A stretch of DNA of 64,000 bases from Natrinema gelatinilyticum. Its GTDB lineage: Archaea; Halobacteriota; Halobacteria; Halobacteriales; Natrialbaceae. The stretch is taken from positions 2,852,001 through 2,916,000 of the forward strand of contig NZ_CP100756.1 of assembly GCF_024266705.1 (NCBI RefSeq). The letters are read 5' to 3'. The position numbers and the translations under genes are program-made. Below, piece by piece: positions 28,083-37,375 of this stretch; position 1 is the stretch's first letter; each line of letters begins with the position of its first letter. The notes below the pieces were generated by a model. The model had not been told where the DNA came from, made no database searches, and worked only from the letters and a program-made list of their open reading frames with translations.

Positions 28083-28928
28083 ATGTACGGCGTCGTCACC
28101 CGGAACGCCGAAGAAGTACGGTGGCCGGAGTTCGATCACGGATTCTACGAAGTCAAAGATGTGACCGGCAGGTCCGCCGACCCGATCGCAGATGGGGTGA
28201 ACATGGTTTCCTGTTTCGGCGACAACGCCGCCGCCGACGCCGACCCATCGCTGGTACCCGTCGACGACATGGGTCGGCCGGCCGACCGGAGGCGACCGTA
28301 CTTCGACTGGGCGTACATCTGTCCCTCCCGCAACGACTATCGGGAGGGCCTGTTCGAGATCATCGACGATTGCGTCGCCGAAAACGAAGACGTCCGCCTG
28401 GACGACATCGGCTTCCCCCGCGCGGAGTACTGTCGATGTGGCGTCTGTGAGACGGCATTCGAGCAGAGCGAATACGACGACAGAATGGCCTGGCGAGCCT
28501 CCGTCATCGCGGCGTTCGTCGAAGCGGCCGCCGACCGCATTCCAGGCACGGTCTACATGACGCTCTATCCCGACCCTTACCCTGGTCATCTCTACGAGCG
28601 TGCGGGCATCGACCTTGAGGCCGTCGAGGAACACGTCGACGAGTTCGTCGTCCCCCTGTACGATACGGCCTACGGGACGACCTACTGGCTCGAGACGATC
28701 GCGAAAGGATTCGAGAGCGCGCTCGAGACGCCGTTTAATATCGAATTGTACGCCGTAAACGTCGACGTCGACGACCTCATCCACGCCACGGAGGTGGCCG
28801 AAGCGTACGCCAACGACGTCTATTTCGGCTACGAGGCGAGCAACGCGCGCGCCGCGCTGCGGCGGATGCGGGCCGACGACCGGGAGGGGGTGACCCACGG
28901 CGCACCGGGCTCCGATCCCGAGTCCTGA
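28083..28928 (+). CDS. Conserved haloarchaeal protein, possible TIM-barrel hydrolase-like
   Basis: A 281-residue soluble protein. I do not recognise a named family. It contains a Cys cluster in EYCRCGVCETAF (about residues 118-129) and an alternation of predicted strands and helices with conserved-looking acidic-aromatic segments (FDWAYICPSRNDYREGLFE, DDIGFPRAEY, YMTLYPDPYPGHLYE), which recalls glycoside-hydrolase-like TIM barrels with a CxCxxC loop. That link is pattern-based only. It starts 47 bases after the small membrane protein, so the two may be co-transcribed. Confidence 0.7.
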   Translation: MYGVVTRNAEEVRWPEFDHGFYEVKDVTGRSADPIADGVNMVSCFGDNAAADADPSLVPVDDMGRPADRRRPYFDWAYICPSRNDYREGLFEIIDDCVAENEDVRLDDIGFPRAEYCRCGVCETAFEQSEYDDRMAWRASVIAAFVEAAADRIPGTVYMTLYPDPYPGHLYERAGIDLEAVEEHVDEFVVPLYDTAYGTTYWLETIAKGFESALETPFNIELYAVNVDVDDLIHATEVAEAYANDVYFGYEASNARAALRRMRADDREGVTHGAPGSDPES

Positions 28929-29200
28929 GCGGACGACGGCGTTCCGATTCGAGCGTTTCGTCCGGCTATTTCCGTATTCAAGAGCGGATTACGTCGATGT
29001 ACGATACGATTATCGCACCGTAACTGCGGATCAGCGCGCCCGCTTGTCGCACTCGATGCGCTCTCGGCAGCGGTCGTTTACGAGCGGTTGGGATCGTGCT
29101 TCCGGGCGGAACTGACGCTGCCCTTTATTTGCGTCTCGGTTGCGCGCAATTGTGAACCGGGGATCGACTGACAGCGATAGGATATCCCCAGGTGAATTCC

Positions 29201-30172
29201 ATGAGTCGAAATCAATCTCAGCAATCGACAGACCCAGAGCAGATGGCGGAGTCGACAATGAATCAGGGCCAGCAGGCGATAGAACAGCTGATCGATCTCC
29301 AGCGCAGTATGGCTCAAATGACGCTGAGCGCGCTCAAATGGCAGCAGATCGCCCAGGAACAGGGCTTCGAAATGACGAAGTCGATGCTCGAGAACGCGAT
29401 GGGCCAGCAGTTGACGGAGTCGATGATGCAGAGCTACCTGCAGGGCGTCGAGGCCATGATGCCCGAAATGGAGCAGATGATGGAGCAAGGCTTCGAGGCC
29501 GCCACCCAGCCGCAGATGAATCAGATGGAACAGATGGAGCGGATGGGCGGTCAGCTCGCAGAGAGCGGACGACAGATGCAGCAGAGGGAGCCGTCGGGCC
29601 AGCGAGAGTTCGCCCCGGCACGGCAAGAGACTACCCCGCAGAGCCGGCGAGAGGCCACCCAGGGGATGACGAGCGAGCGACAGGAGATCCGGTCCCAGGA
29701 ACGGCGCCGGGGGTCAACCCGAGGCCCACCCTCGGAGTATTCGCCGACCGGGCGGGAAGGGACCACGCAAGGACTCGGTCAGCAAACGGGGACGTCGGCG
29801 GGGCAACGACGGGAAACCCAGACCGACGATCGGCCACGGTCCCAGCAGTACCAGGAGACGGGCGAGTGGGTCACGCCCGAGCGGGTTTCGCCCGAGCGAT
29901 ACTCCCAGCGCGTCGAGTCCGATCGTGTGACAGGTGGGCGACAGGACCAGCAGGTCTCACAGAGCCAGCAGGGACAGGGCACACAGTCGTCCATGCGCCG
30001 CGCTGGAACTGAACGAACCGAAGCGATCGAGGACCGCGACCGGAATCGCGGACGGACCCATCGAACCGACGAGATGGCGGCGATGGAAGAGATGGATCTC
30101 ACATCCGATCGATCGAGTCGACGGCCTACTGAGCGCCGCACCGACGAGGAGCGGCGATCGGAACAACAGTAG
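29201..30172 (+). CDS. Gln/Met-rich protein with long disordered tail
   Basis: A 323-residue protein. Residues about 20-115 are predicted helical and rich in Met and Gln (QQAIEQLIDLQRSMAQMTLS, MMPEMEQMMEQGFEA), like phasins or other amphipathic-helix coat proteins. The remaining 200 residues are low-complexity and rich in Arg, Gln, Glu, Ser and Thr, probably disordered. It has no enzyme motif and no membrane helix. A role at a granule or membrane surface is inference from helix character. ATG 29201 is preferred over GTG 29192. Confidence 0.7.
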   Translation: MSRNQSQQSTDPEQMAESTMNQGQQAIEQLIDLQRSMAQMTLSALKWQQIAQEQGFEMTKSMLENAMGQQLTESMMQSYLQGVEAMMPEMEQMMEQGFEAATQPQMNQMEQMERMGGQLAESGRQMQQREPSGQREFAPARQETTPQSRREATQGMTSERQEIRSQERRRGSTRGPPSEYSPTGREGTTQGLGQQTGTSAGQRRETQTDDRPRSQQYQETGEWVTPERVSPERYSQRVESDRVTGGRQDQQVSQSQQGQGTQSSMRRAGTERTEAIEDRDRNRGRTHRTDEMAAMEEMDLTSDRSSRRPTERRTDEERRSEQQ

Positions 30173-30332
30173 GGAGAGACGGCGTTCTCGAGATGCTCCG
30201 GTCCGATCGGCTAGTGAAAAGCATCGAGCCTCGGCCTATCGAATCGGTGGGAAGCAGCGGAGCTCGAGGACACAGCGTCCGTCACCCGCGACACTGTCGC
30301 GTCGATCGAAAATGGAAGTGCCGACCCGTTCG

Positions 30333-30731
30333 TTACCGCCGTCGGTCGTCGTTGTCGTCGCCGAGGAGTCCCTCCTCGTCGTCGGTTCCGCTGATGTCGT
30401 TTTCGTCCCGATCGATACCGCGATCGCGGTTCGTTCCGGTCGTCCCAGTGGTATCGGTACTCGTCGTTCCACCGGTCATGCCAGCGTCGGACAGATCGCT
30501 CTCGAGGCGGACCTCGTCGTCCGTTACTCGAGCGACTGCCTCGTCTTGAAGCGGATAGGTGTCCTCATCTGTTCCGCCCCAGCCGAGTTTCGCCTTGATC
30601 GTGTCCGTGATACCGGGATCCGGCTCGACGTGGGCCGTCCCGTGTTCGACGTCAGCGACGATCCCGATCTGGTCGCCGGCGGCGTTGATGACGCGCTTGC
30701 CAGTGTCGTCGTCGGAAAATTGTGGAGACAT
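30333..30731 (-). CDS. PRC-barrel domain protein
   Basis: A 132-residue protein whose first 80 residues (FSDDDTGKRVINAAGDQIGI, VADVEHGTAHVEPDPG) form a PRC-barrel fold, followed by a Thr/Gly/Asp-rich disordered tail. PRC-barrel proteins act in RNA handling, photosynthetic complexes and, in haloarchaea, cell division. Nothing here shows which applies. Single gene. Confidence 0.75.
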   Translation of the reverse strand: MSPQFSDDDTGKRVINAAGDQIGIVADVEHGTAHVEPDPGITDTIKAKLGWGGTDEDTYPLQDEAVARVTDDEVRLESDLSDAGMTGGTTSTDTTGTTGTNRDRGIDRDENDISGTDDEEGLLGDDNDDRRR

Positions 30732-30821
30732 TACGGTTTCAACAACACCGGGTTCACGAAAGGACGTGGTGCTTGCTGGCGCATGCGGTGCGGACGGGGA
30801 TTCGAGCGCCGCCGTACGCCG

Positions 30822-31586
30822 CTACTCGAATTCCGGCTCCCGATCCTCGAGGAAGGCGGTGACCCCTTCCGCGTGGGCGGCCGACGTTCGGGCCTGGGCC
30901 TGTAGCAGGTTTTCGTAGTCGAGTGCTTCGTCCCACGGACGACTCATGTTCTCGTGGATCGCCCGTTTCATCATCCCGATGGTAGCCGTGGGGCCGTTCG
31001 CGATCCGCTCGACAGTCTCGGCGACCTGGTCGTCGAGTTCGTCGGCGGGAACCGTCTCGTTGACCAGTTCGAGGTCGGCCGCACGGTCGGCATCGAAGAA
31101 CTCGCCGGTGAAGGCGAGACGCTTCGCTGCCCGTAGACCGACGATGTGCGGGAGCATGACCGTGCCGCCGGTGTCGGGAATGAGTCCGACTCTAACGAAG
31201 GCACAGGAGAACGTCGCATCGGCCGTCGCGAACGCGAGGTCCGAAAGCGCGACGATCGAGAGGCCGGCCCCGATCGCGTCACCGTTTACCTTCGCGACGA
31301 TCGGAACGGGGCACTCGAGCATTGCTTCGACGACGCGACCGAAGGTCTCGGTGACTCGTTCGTAGGCCGCTCGCGACGATTCGGGCGTTTCCGCCATCGA
31401 CTCGATGTCGCCACCGGCGCTGAAGGCGTCGCCCGCCCCGGTGATCACGATTGCGTCGTACTCGTCGGTGGTGGCGCCTTCGATCGCGTCTGCCAGTTCG
31501 TTTGCTGTCTCCATCGTGAGTGCGTTGAGCGCGTCCGGTCGATCGAACGTCAGCCGTAACACGCCGTCGTCGCTGTCGATATCCAT
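30822..31586 (-). CDS. Enoyl-CoA hydratase/isomerase family protein
   Basis: A 254-residue crotonase-fold enzyme with the oxyanion-hole segments FSAGGDIESM and GDAIGAGLS. The two catalytic glutamates of true hydratases are not present: the positions read AGLSIV and SCAFVRVGL, while PDTGGTVMLPHIVG is retained. This is the pattern of isomerase-type or other crotonase members (compare PaaG), so hydratase activity is unlikely. Transcribed alone. Confidence 0.85.
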   Translation of the reverse strand: MDIDSDDGVLRLTFDRPDALNALTMETANELADAIEGATTDEYDAIVITGAGDAFSAGGDIESMAETPESSRAAYERVTETFGRVVEAMLECPVPIVAKVNGDAIGAGLSIVALSDLAFATADATFSCAFVRVGLIPDTGGTVMLPHIVGLRAAKRLAFTGEFFDADRAADLELVNETVPADELDDQVAETVERIANGPTATIGMMKRAIHENMSRPWDEALDYENLLQAQARTSAAHAEGVTAFLEDREPEFE

Positions 31587-31792
31587 GTGCCGAGCGTCGG
31601 GTGCCGGGCTCTTAACAGTGGGCGGTTGTCGATCGATATCGTTCTCATGACACCGGTCGGTCAGAGCGGTTGCACTCGAGAGAGGAGACGGCGTCGAGAG
31701 TCGTCACTACGGAGAACGATCGGACAGTGAAAAGCATCGAGCCGGGCTGTCGGACGGGACACCGGAGGTCGGTCGTATTGAGCGAGCCGTCG

Positions 31793-32461
31793 TCAATTCG
31801 ATGGAACGGCCGGTGCTGCGGTCTCCTCGTCCGTCACGTTGAGTTCGGACGTGACGAGTGCGCGGTAGGCCCGGCGGAGTCGCTCGGAGAGCGCCTGGTG
31901 GGAGATACCGAGTTCCTCGGAGAGTTCCTGCATCGAGACCTCGCGAGGAATCTCGAAGTAGCCGTGATCTATCGCCGCGACCAGGGTTTCGTACTGACGG
32001 GTCGTGAGCCCGCACTGGGAGTTCGTTTCCTCGGCCAGGTCGAACAGTCGGACGATCGTTGGCGTGACATCGGTCTCGTCGAGGCGGTCGTACAGCGTGC
32101 TTACGCTCTCGCGGTCCACGACGCGGATGCTGAGCAGCCACGTCCCGTTCGAGGCCGACGCGCTGAGCACCGTGCCACCCTCCTCGAGGACGATTTCGAA
32201 GGGGTCGACCGCCGCCGGTTCGAACTCGATGTCGTACAACCAGCGGTCTTCGTCGCTACTGATCTGGGAATACGTGCCGATCGCCGAGGCTTCGTCGAGG
32301 GCCGCTTCGATCTCGGATTGCGATGGCCCCGATAGCCAGAGCCCGTGCCCGCTCGAGGCGATCACCTGCTCCATCTCACAGGAGAGCGACGGGACGGCCT
32401 CGAACAGTTCGCCGGTTCCGGTTCCGTCAGCCGAAATCTCGATGTCTGCAATGGATGTCAT
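31793..32461 (-). CDS. Bat-like helix-turn-helix regulator (HTH-10 family)
   Basis: A 222-residue haloarchaeal transcription regulator. The N-terminal 150 residues form the bacterio-opsin-activator-type sensor region; the C-terminal HTH-10 domain contains LTTRQYETLVAAIDHGYFEI and ELSEELGISHQALSERLRRA, a close match to that family. The signal and targets are unknown; genes for such regulators usually lie far from their targets. Confidence 0.9.
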   Translation of the reverse strand: MTSIADIEISADGTGTGELFEAVPSLSCEMEQVIASSGHGLWLSGPSQSEIEAALDEASAIGTYSQISSDEDRWLYDIEFEPAAVDPFEIVLEEGGTVLSASASNGTWLLSIRVVDRESVSTLYDRLDETDVTPTIVRLFDLAEETNSQCGLTTRQYETLVAAIDHGYFEIPREVSMQELSEELGISHQALSERLRRAYRALVTSELNVTDEETAAPAVPSN

Positions 32462-32950
32462 GAATCTCGTTTACTGATTGTACGAGCACGTGCATAACAC
32501 CACTTCCAAACCACTTAGACGAGGTCTGAGAGAATGTCAGGGGTTCGTATCAGTTCGCGTTGGGACGGACTGTAGGACCGCACTGGCGCTCGAGTACCCC
32601 GGCGCGGCGTTTCGATCGGCTCCTGCACCGATGACGACGCCCCCCACTGCGATGGTGTTTCGGGCACAGGCACCAGATCAGTCGCATCGACTGCGAGCGA
32701 CCGTCTCCTTCCGTTCGGGCTGGGTCCTCGAGGCGAGGATCGACGTCGTCGACACCCGAAGAATCTCTTGGCGTGGCCGTGGTGACTGTCCATCCGCCCG
32801 ATCGGGGTTCACGTGACGGGCGATTCGTCGCGGCTCTGTTGCCGAGGGAAGGTAACTAGAACCGGTGACGTCTCGCCGACGTGAGCCGATACTCTCGATC
32901 CTATCCAGCGTCTCCCGCTTCGATCCGCTGAGACTGACGGATCGGCGGAC
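32462..32950. other. Gene-free interval
   Basis: No frame in these 489 bases has convincing codon use, a start or homology that I recognise. The side next to 32461 must carry the promoter of the HTH-10 regulator. Confidence 0.4.
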
Positions 32951-33616
32951 TCAGAACAGTTCGACTCGGATCCCGTCGGCCTCGAGATCGTCGGCGAACG
33001 CCGCTTCGTCCGTCTCGATCGGCTCGAACGTGTCGTAATGTTCCGGCAGTACGAGTTCTGGATCGACGCTTCGGGCGAAGTCAGCGGCCTCGTGACGATC
33101 CATCGTGAAGTGGCCGCCGATCGGAGGGACGAACACATCCGCGGACATCGACTCGTGGTGCGGGAGAAAGTCCGTATCTGACGGGAAGAAAATCGTCGTC
33201 CCCTCGACGGTCAACACGAGTCCGATCACTTCGCCGTCGGCGTGATACGGGTTGCCGTCCTCGTCGACGTGGTCTCCCTCGGGGTCGTTGGAGGCGGGAA
33301 CCGTCCGAACGTCGATTCCGTCGACGGACGCCTCGCCTTCGTGGGGCAGGTCGACGACGTCGAAGCCCAGCCCGCTAGTATCGACCGCCTCGTAAACGGC
33401 GATCGTCGCGTCCGAGTCGGCGACTGCCTCGATTGCGTCCGGGTCGTAGTGATCGTAGTCGTCGTGCGTGACGAACACGATATCACCGTCTCCCGGTTCG
33501 CCCGCGAGGACCTCCCCCCAAGGATCGACGTAGACGACGGTTCCATCCTGGGTCTCTATGCGAACGCTCGCGTGCCCGAGTCGCTCGAACGTTATCCCCT
33601 CGTAATCGACTGACAT
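32951..33616 (-). CDS. Metallo-beta-lactamase-fold hydrolase (UPF0173-like)
   Basis: A 221-residue protein. It starts MSVDYEGITFERLGHASVRI and carries VTHDDYDHYDPDAIE (the H-x-D-x-x-H metal motif is partly changed to HDDYDHYD), then SDTDF and PPIGGHFTMD, which supply further metal ligands. The family has metal-dependent hydrolase activity with mostly unknown substrates. ATG 33616 gives the standard N-terminus; the longer upstream frame has no family resemblance. Confidence 0.85.
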   Translation of the reverse strand: MSVDYEGITFERLGHASVRIETQDGTVVYVDPWGEVLAGEPGDGDIVFVTHDDYDHYDPDAIEAVADSDATIAVYEAVDTSGLGFDVVDLPHEGEASVDGIDVRTVPASNDPEGDHVDEDGNPYHADGEVIGLVLTVEGTTIFFPSDTDFLPHHESMSADVFVPPIGGHFTMDRHEAADFARSVDPELVLPEHYDTFEPIETDEAAFADDLEADGIRVELF

Positions 33617-33898
33617 GGTCGCTCGAGCATATGTCGACGCTCGCTTTATAGATCGGGGTATCGGCTCCTCGAGAAAACCCGTGCCGGCGTATCCACCCAC
33701 CACCGTTTTCCGTCGGACGGCCGCAGCACGCTGCGTAGCAAGGTGTTCGCTATCCGTCAGAACAAGCGTGTTGCATACAGCGGATGGATTCGGCAGGCCG
33801 ACACTGATCGATGGGGCCGGTTTTGTCAGACAGATTGATCGATTACCCGTGTCGAGCGACGCACGGACGCTCACTGATCGGGCGACCCGGACCCGCGC

Positions 33899-35206
33899 TT
33901 ATTCGTTCCACGCACCGCCAGTCATGTCGATGGCGTCGTTGACTGAGGCGACTAGCACGGTCACTGCGAGGTCGCCCAAGACGTTAACCATCGTGCGGAG
34001 CCGGTCTAAAATCGGGTCCACACCCGCGACAAAACCGACGACTTCCAGGGGCAACCCGAGCTGGGTCAATACCAGCGTGATCATGACGAGTCCGGCACTG
34101 GGGATCCCAGGTGTGCCAATGCTCGCGAGAACCGCGAGGAACACGACGATGATCTGTTCGCCGACCGAGAGCTGAACCCCTGCCAGGTTCGCGGCGAAGA
34201 TGGCGACGATACCCTGGTACATTACTGTTCCGTCCATATTGATCGTCGCCCCAATGGGCAGCGAGAAGCCGTAGACGCTCTTGTCCACGCACAGACGCTC
34301 CTGGGCGTTGCGCACCGTCACCGGCAGCGTCGCGCTACTCGACGAGCTACTGAGCGCGGTTACCAGCGCCGTCCGGCTTCCGTTGAGAAAGGCCAGCGGC
34401 GAGCAGTGGACGAACACCATCATGATACCAAGGAGGTACACGTCGGTGACGTGGAGGACCACGGCCGCTGTGAGCGTCACCATCAGGAGGGCAAATGGGA
34501 GAATCGCATCGGCACCTACCCGAGCGAACACCGAGGCCATAAGCGCGAAGACTCCGACGACGCCGTACTCGAGGACTCCCCAGACGATCACGAACATCGC
34601 CTCGGCCCCGGCCTCGCTGCTATTGCGAATGGCCGTGACGCCGTCGCGGACGGCTGCAGACTCTGTCCGCTCCGCGACCAGCAACAGCGCGAGGCCGAAC
34701 ACGACAACGAAGAAGATGATAGCGACGATGTCGGCGTCCGCAATCGCGCCGAACGGGTTCGTCGGCACGACGCCGAGGAGGACCTCCGTCAACGTCGGCG
34801 GTTCGACGGGCGTCGCCGCAGCGGGCGTCGCCGCAGCTTCCTCGAGTTCGAACCCCGCGCCCGGGTCGACAAGGTTTGCGACGCCGAGTCCAATTACGAC
34901 TGCGATCGTAGACGTCACTGCGTAGATTGCCACGACCTGGCCGCCGATGCGTCCGAGCGTCTCCGGACGTAGCTGTTGCAGGCCCGACAAGAGAGTGAAC
35001 ACGATGGTCGGAACCACCAGCATACTGAGCAGGCGGACGAAGAGATCACCCAGCGGCGTGAGCGCTGTCGCGGGCTCGCCGACTGTGAGGCCGACGGCCG
35101 AGCCGAGAACGAACGCGGCACCGATCCGATAGACGAGCGCTACGGCGTGATATCGTTTCCAGAGGGACCGTATCATCGCGATCACGATCATCACGTATGC
35201 GCGCAC
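33899..35206 (-). CDS. Dicarboxylate/amino acid:cation symporter (DAACS family)
   Basis: A 435-residue secondary transporter with the elevator fold of GltPh. Seen motifs are the serine-rich hairpin ALSSSSSSATLPVTV (re-entrant loop HP1), NMDGTVMYQG (the conserved NMDGT) and ASIGTPGIPSAGLVM (HP2). It brings glutamate/aspartate or dicarboxylates in with Na+ or H+. About eight membrane helices. An alternative start is Met6 or Met11. Transcribed alone. Confidence 0.92.
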   Translation of the reverse strand: MRAYVMIVIAMIRSLWKRYHAVALVYRIGAAFVLGSAVGLTVGEPATALTPLGDLFVRLLSMLVVPTIVFTLLSGLQQLRPETLGRIGGQVVAIYAVTSTIAVVIGLGVANLVDPGAGFELEEAAATPAAATPVEPPTLTEVLLGVVPTNPFGAIADADIVAIIFFVVVFGLALLLVAERTESAAVRDGVTAIRNSSEAGAEAMFVIVWGVLEYGVVGVFALMASVFARVGADAILPFALLMVTLTAAVVLHVTDVYLLGIMMVFVHCSPLAFLNGSRTALVTALSSSSSSATLPVTVRNAQERLCVDKSVYGFSLPIGATINMDGTVMYQGIVAIFAANLAGVQLSVGEQIIVVFLAVLASIGTPGIPSAGLVMITLVLTQLGLPLEVVGFVAGVDPILDRLRTMVNVLGDLAVTVLVASVNDAIDMTGGAWNE

Positions 35207-35688
35207 GGTCCCTACCGCGCCGGACGAGAAAAATATGAAGCCATGCTGAGCGGTAACGGACGGGGTGACGCAGACAGCACATTACGGTCCGACGAGACGG
35301 AGGGATTCAGTACAGCCACTCCTTGGAAAACGCTCGTAGAGTCACGTAGACGGGGATGTATTTGTACTCCAACCGGAGCCGCCGGCTGAATGTAAGGTAC
35401 AGTCGAGAACGGGAGAGGCACTGTTCAATCGAGAGAAAACCGGAAGAGGCAGTAGGGGATGTCGCTCTGACCAATTCGTATTGAGCATCCTGAAGAATCG
35501 ATCACAGAGCTGAAAATAGGCGCGTAAACGAAAACACAACAGCATATACTTGATATACTGTGCACGGATATCGATCTGATCACTCCCTCTAACCCGTTGT
35601 CGTCTCGCGATTCTTACTGGATTTAACAGTGCCTTCTGCTACATCGGGACATTCCACAGGGAGTGTTTCAACGAGTTTGAATCCGACC
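35207..35688. other. Gene-free interval before the mobile region
   Basis: No convincing frame. It holds the promoter of the symporter and an AT-rich stretch near 35530-35560 containing TATACTTGATATACTG. Confidence 0.4.
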
Positions 35689-35809
35689 TCAACGACTGGT
35701 GCCGACGGACCCTGCGGGGGTAGGGACCTTCTCGTCGTCGATTTCGAGATTTCCCAGCATCAGATTGACACACCGCGAACACCGTTTCTCGGTGGTTCGG
35801 CCACAGAAT
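35689..35809 (-). pseudogene. 3' part of a Cys-rich ORF interrupted by ISH3
   Basis: The minus strand reads CGRTTEKRCSRCVNLMLGNL and EIDDEKVPTPAGSVGTSR to a TGA at 35689. Joining it with the right flank of the ISH3 copy, with one AGAAT kept, restores an open frame: ATRQQRIF from 38631-38660 runs straight into CGRTTEKRCSRC. The C-x7-C-x2-C pattern looks like half of a zinc site. I do not recognise the family. Confidence 0.4.
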
Positions 35810-36170
35810 CAGTACCTCACAAAGCGTCCCTGCTCACTCAGACTGAAGCCGCAGTTTTGTCCTGATCGGTAGTGACTGACGATAGTTCTGACCGAAGATT
35901 GAACAGAGTCGTCGCTGTCGGCGGCGGTCAGCCGCCGACGCGACGGCGTTGCCACTCGCAGAGAGGCTGGCTCGGTCGAGCGTTAGCGGTGGAACCGATC
36001 GTCCGGTGGCCGATTTGCAGGGACGGCCCGACGCATCGCGAGGGCCGTCCATGCTGCCCGGCACACCATCTTAATGAACTCCTTGAAAGACCAGGACCAG
36101 AGGCGACGCCCGCCACGGCGGGGCGTCGCCACATATTCCCAGTGCAAGTACCGCCAAACGTTCTGTAACA

Positions 36171-36380
36171 CCTATGGAAATTCTGCTGATTAAACAAGCC
36201 ACGTTTGCTAAGATAATTCTTCGGGCGATCAGGACTTGCTGCAGTCTTCGAGCATAGAATCGACAACCGGCGAACCGATGGCTACTGTAACAGCCATCAG
36301 GCGGGAGACTTCTTGGTTGCGAGAGTTATCACTCACGCTGCCACCGACCGGCCAATGAGCGCCGCCCCGGCGGCGCTCAG
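36171..36380 (-). ncRNA. Putative guide RNA (bridge/seeker-type) of IS1111 element 1
   Basis: The non-coding end downstream of the transposase begins with a strong GC hairpin (GAGCGCCGCC/GGCGGCGCTC, 36357-36378) at the stop codon. Further on is a hairpin with stem GATGGCT/AGCCATC (36277-36283, 36292-36298). Its loop region contains CTGTAACAGC, identical to the ISH3 target CTGTAACA|GC. IS1111-type elements are known to encode their guide RNA in this end. The RNA limits are not visible from sequence; strand is assumed to be that of the transposase. Confidence 0.5.
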
Positions 36381-37375
36381 GCACTCACCCCTGGTGGATC
36401 GTACACCTCCTCACGGTCCAGCATATGATACATTGAAACCAGCAGTTTCCGGGCGGTTGCTACAATCGCTGTTTTCGAGTTCTTCTTTCGAGCTAACCGG
36501 TTGAAAAACCGGCCGAGGTACTCGTCTTCGCATGTATGAACTGCCGTGTACGACGCTTGGACGAGCAGCCACCGGACTCGTCCTGATCCTCGCTTCGAGA
36601 TGCTTCCCTCAAACCGCGAGTCGCCAGACTCGCGGATTATCGGGTTCAACCCGACGTAACTTACGACCTCCTTGGCCCGGTCAAACCGGGCGACCTCTCC
36701 CAACTCCGCGTAAATCGTCAACGCTGTAAAGTAACTCACACCAGGAATCGTCATCAGGAGCTGGGTCTCCTTCAGAGACCCAGCCCGCTCCTCGATCTCT
36801 GCTTCCAACGACTCAATCTGCTCAGTGAGTGTCTGAATAAGCTCTAGATACGATTCCAGCAACGCATCCCATGGTGCCGGGAGCGAGAGTTCCGCGAGGA
36901 ACTCTCGTCCCTCCACACTCAGCGGTTTTACCTCCTGAGCGATCCCGTGGTCACTCAACAAGCCATGGATCTTGTTCGCGTACTCGGTCCGGTTCTCGAC
37001 AAGCTTCTGGCGCCCGCGCACAAGTGCGCGGGCTTGCCGAACCTCGTCGGTAGGAACATAGCTTTCAGGAATCGAGCCTAACCTAACCATCCGAGCGAGT
37101 TGTTTTGCGTCGACGCGATCAGTTTTCTTGTCCGAGTCGGAGATTAACTTTAGTTTGCCTGGATTAGCAACGATCACATCCAGATACTCTGAAAGAGTAT
37201 CATAGATGTGGTAGTAATTGCTAGTCGCTTCAAGCGCGGCTTTTGACCCAGCGTACTGCTGGGCAAAGTCGTCGAGGTTCGCGTTTTCGACGCGAACCTC
37301 TTCGACAATCTCACCGTTTTCGTCCAATACTGCGATTTGTGAGTACCGTTTGTGTACGTCGATTCCGATGAACAT
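36377..37375 (-). CDS. IS110-family DEDD transposase (IS1111-type) 1
   Basis: A 332-residue recombinase with an N-terminal RuvC-like DEDD domain: Asp6 (FIGIDVHKR), Glu49 (ALEATSNY), Asp86 and Asp89 (KTDRVDAKQ). The C-terminal Tnp_20 domain includes IPGVSYFTALTIYAELGE and the serine region ISKRGSGRVRW (Ser260 likely catalytic). A coiled-coil lies between (about 175-205). It cuts and joins a circular element at a short core guided by an element-encoded RNA. The chosen ATG gives the family N-terminus. Everything needed for activity appears intact. Confidence 0.92.
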   Translation of the reverse strand: MFIGIDVHKRYSQIAVLDENGEIVEEVRVENANLDDFAQQYAGSKAALEATSNYYHIYDTLSEYLDVIVANPGKLKLISDSDKKTDRVDAKQLARMVRLGSIPESYVPTDEVRQARALVRGRQKLVENRTEYANKIHGLLSDHGIAQEVKPLSVEGREFLAELSLPAPWDALLESYLELIQTLTEQIESLEAEIEERAGSLKETQLLMTIPGVSYFTALTIYAELGEVARFDRAKEVVSYVGLNPIIRESGDSRFEGSISKRGSGRVRWLLVQASYTAVHTCEDEYLGRFFNRLARKKNSKTAIVATARKLLVSMYHMLDREEVYDPPGVSA

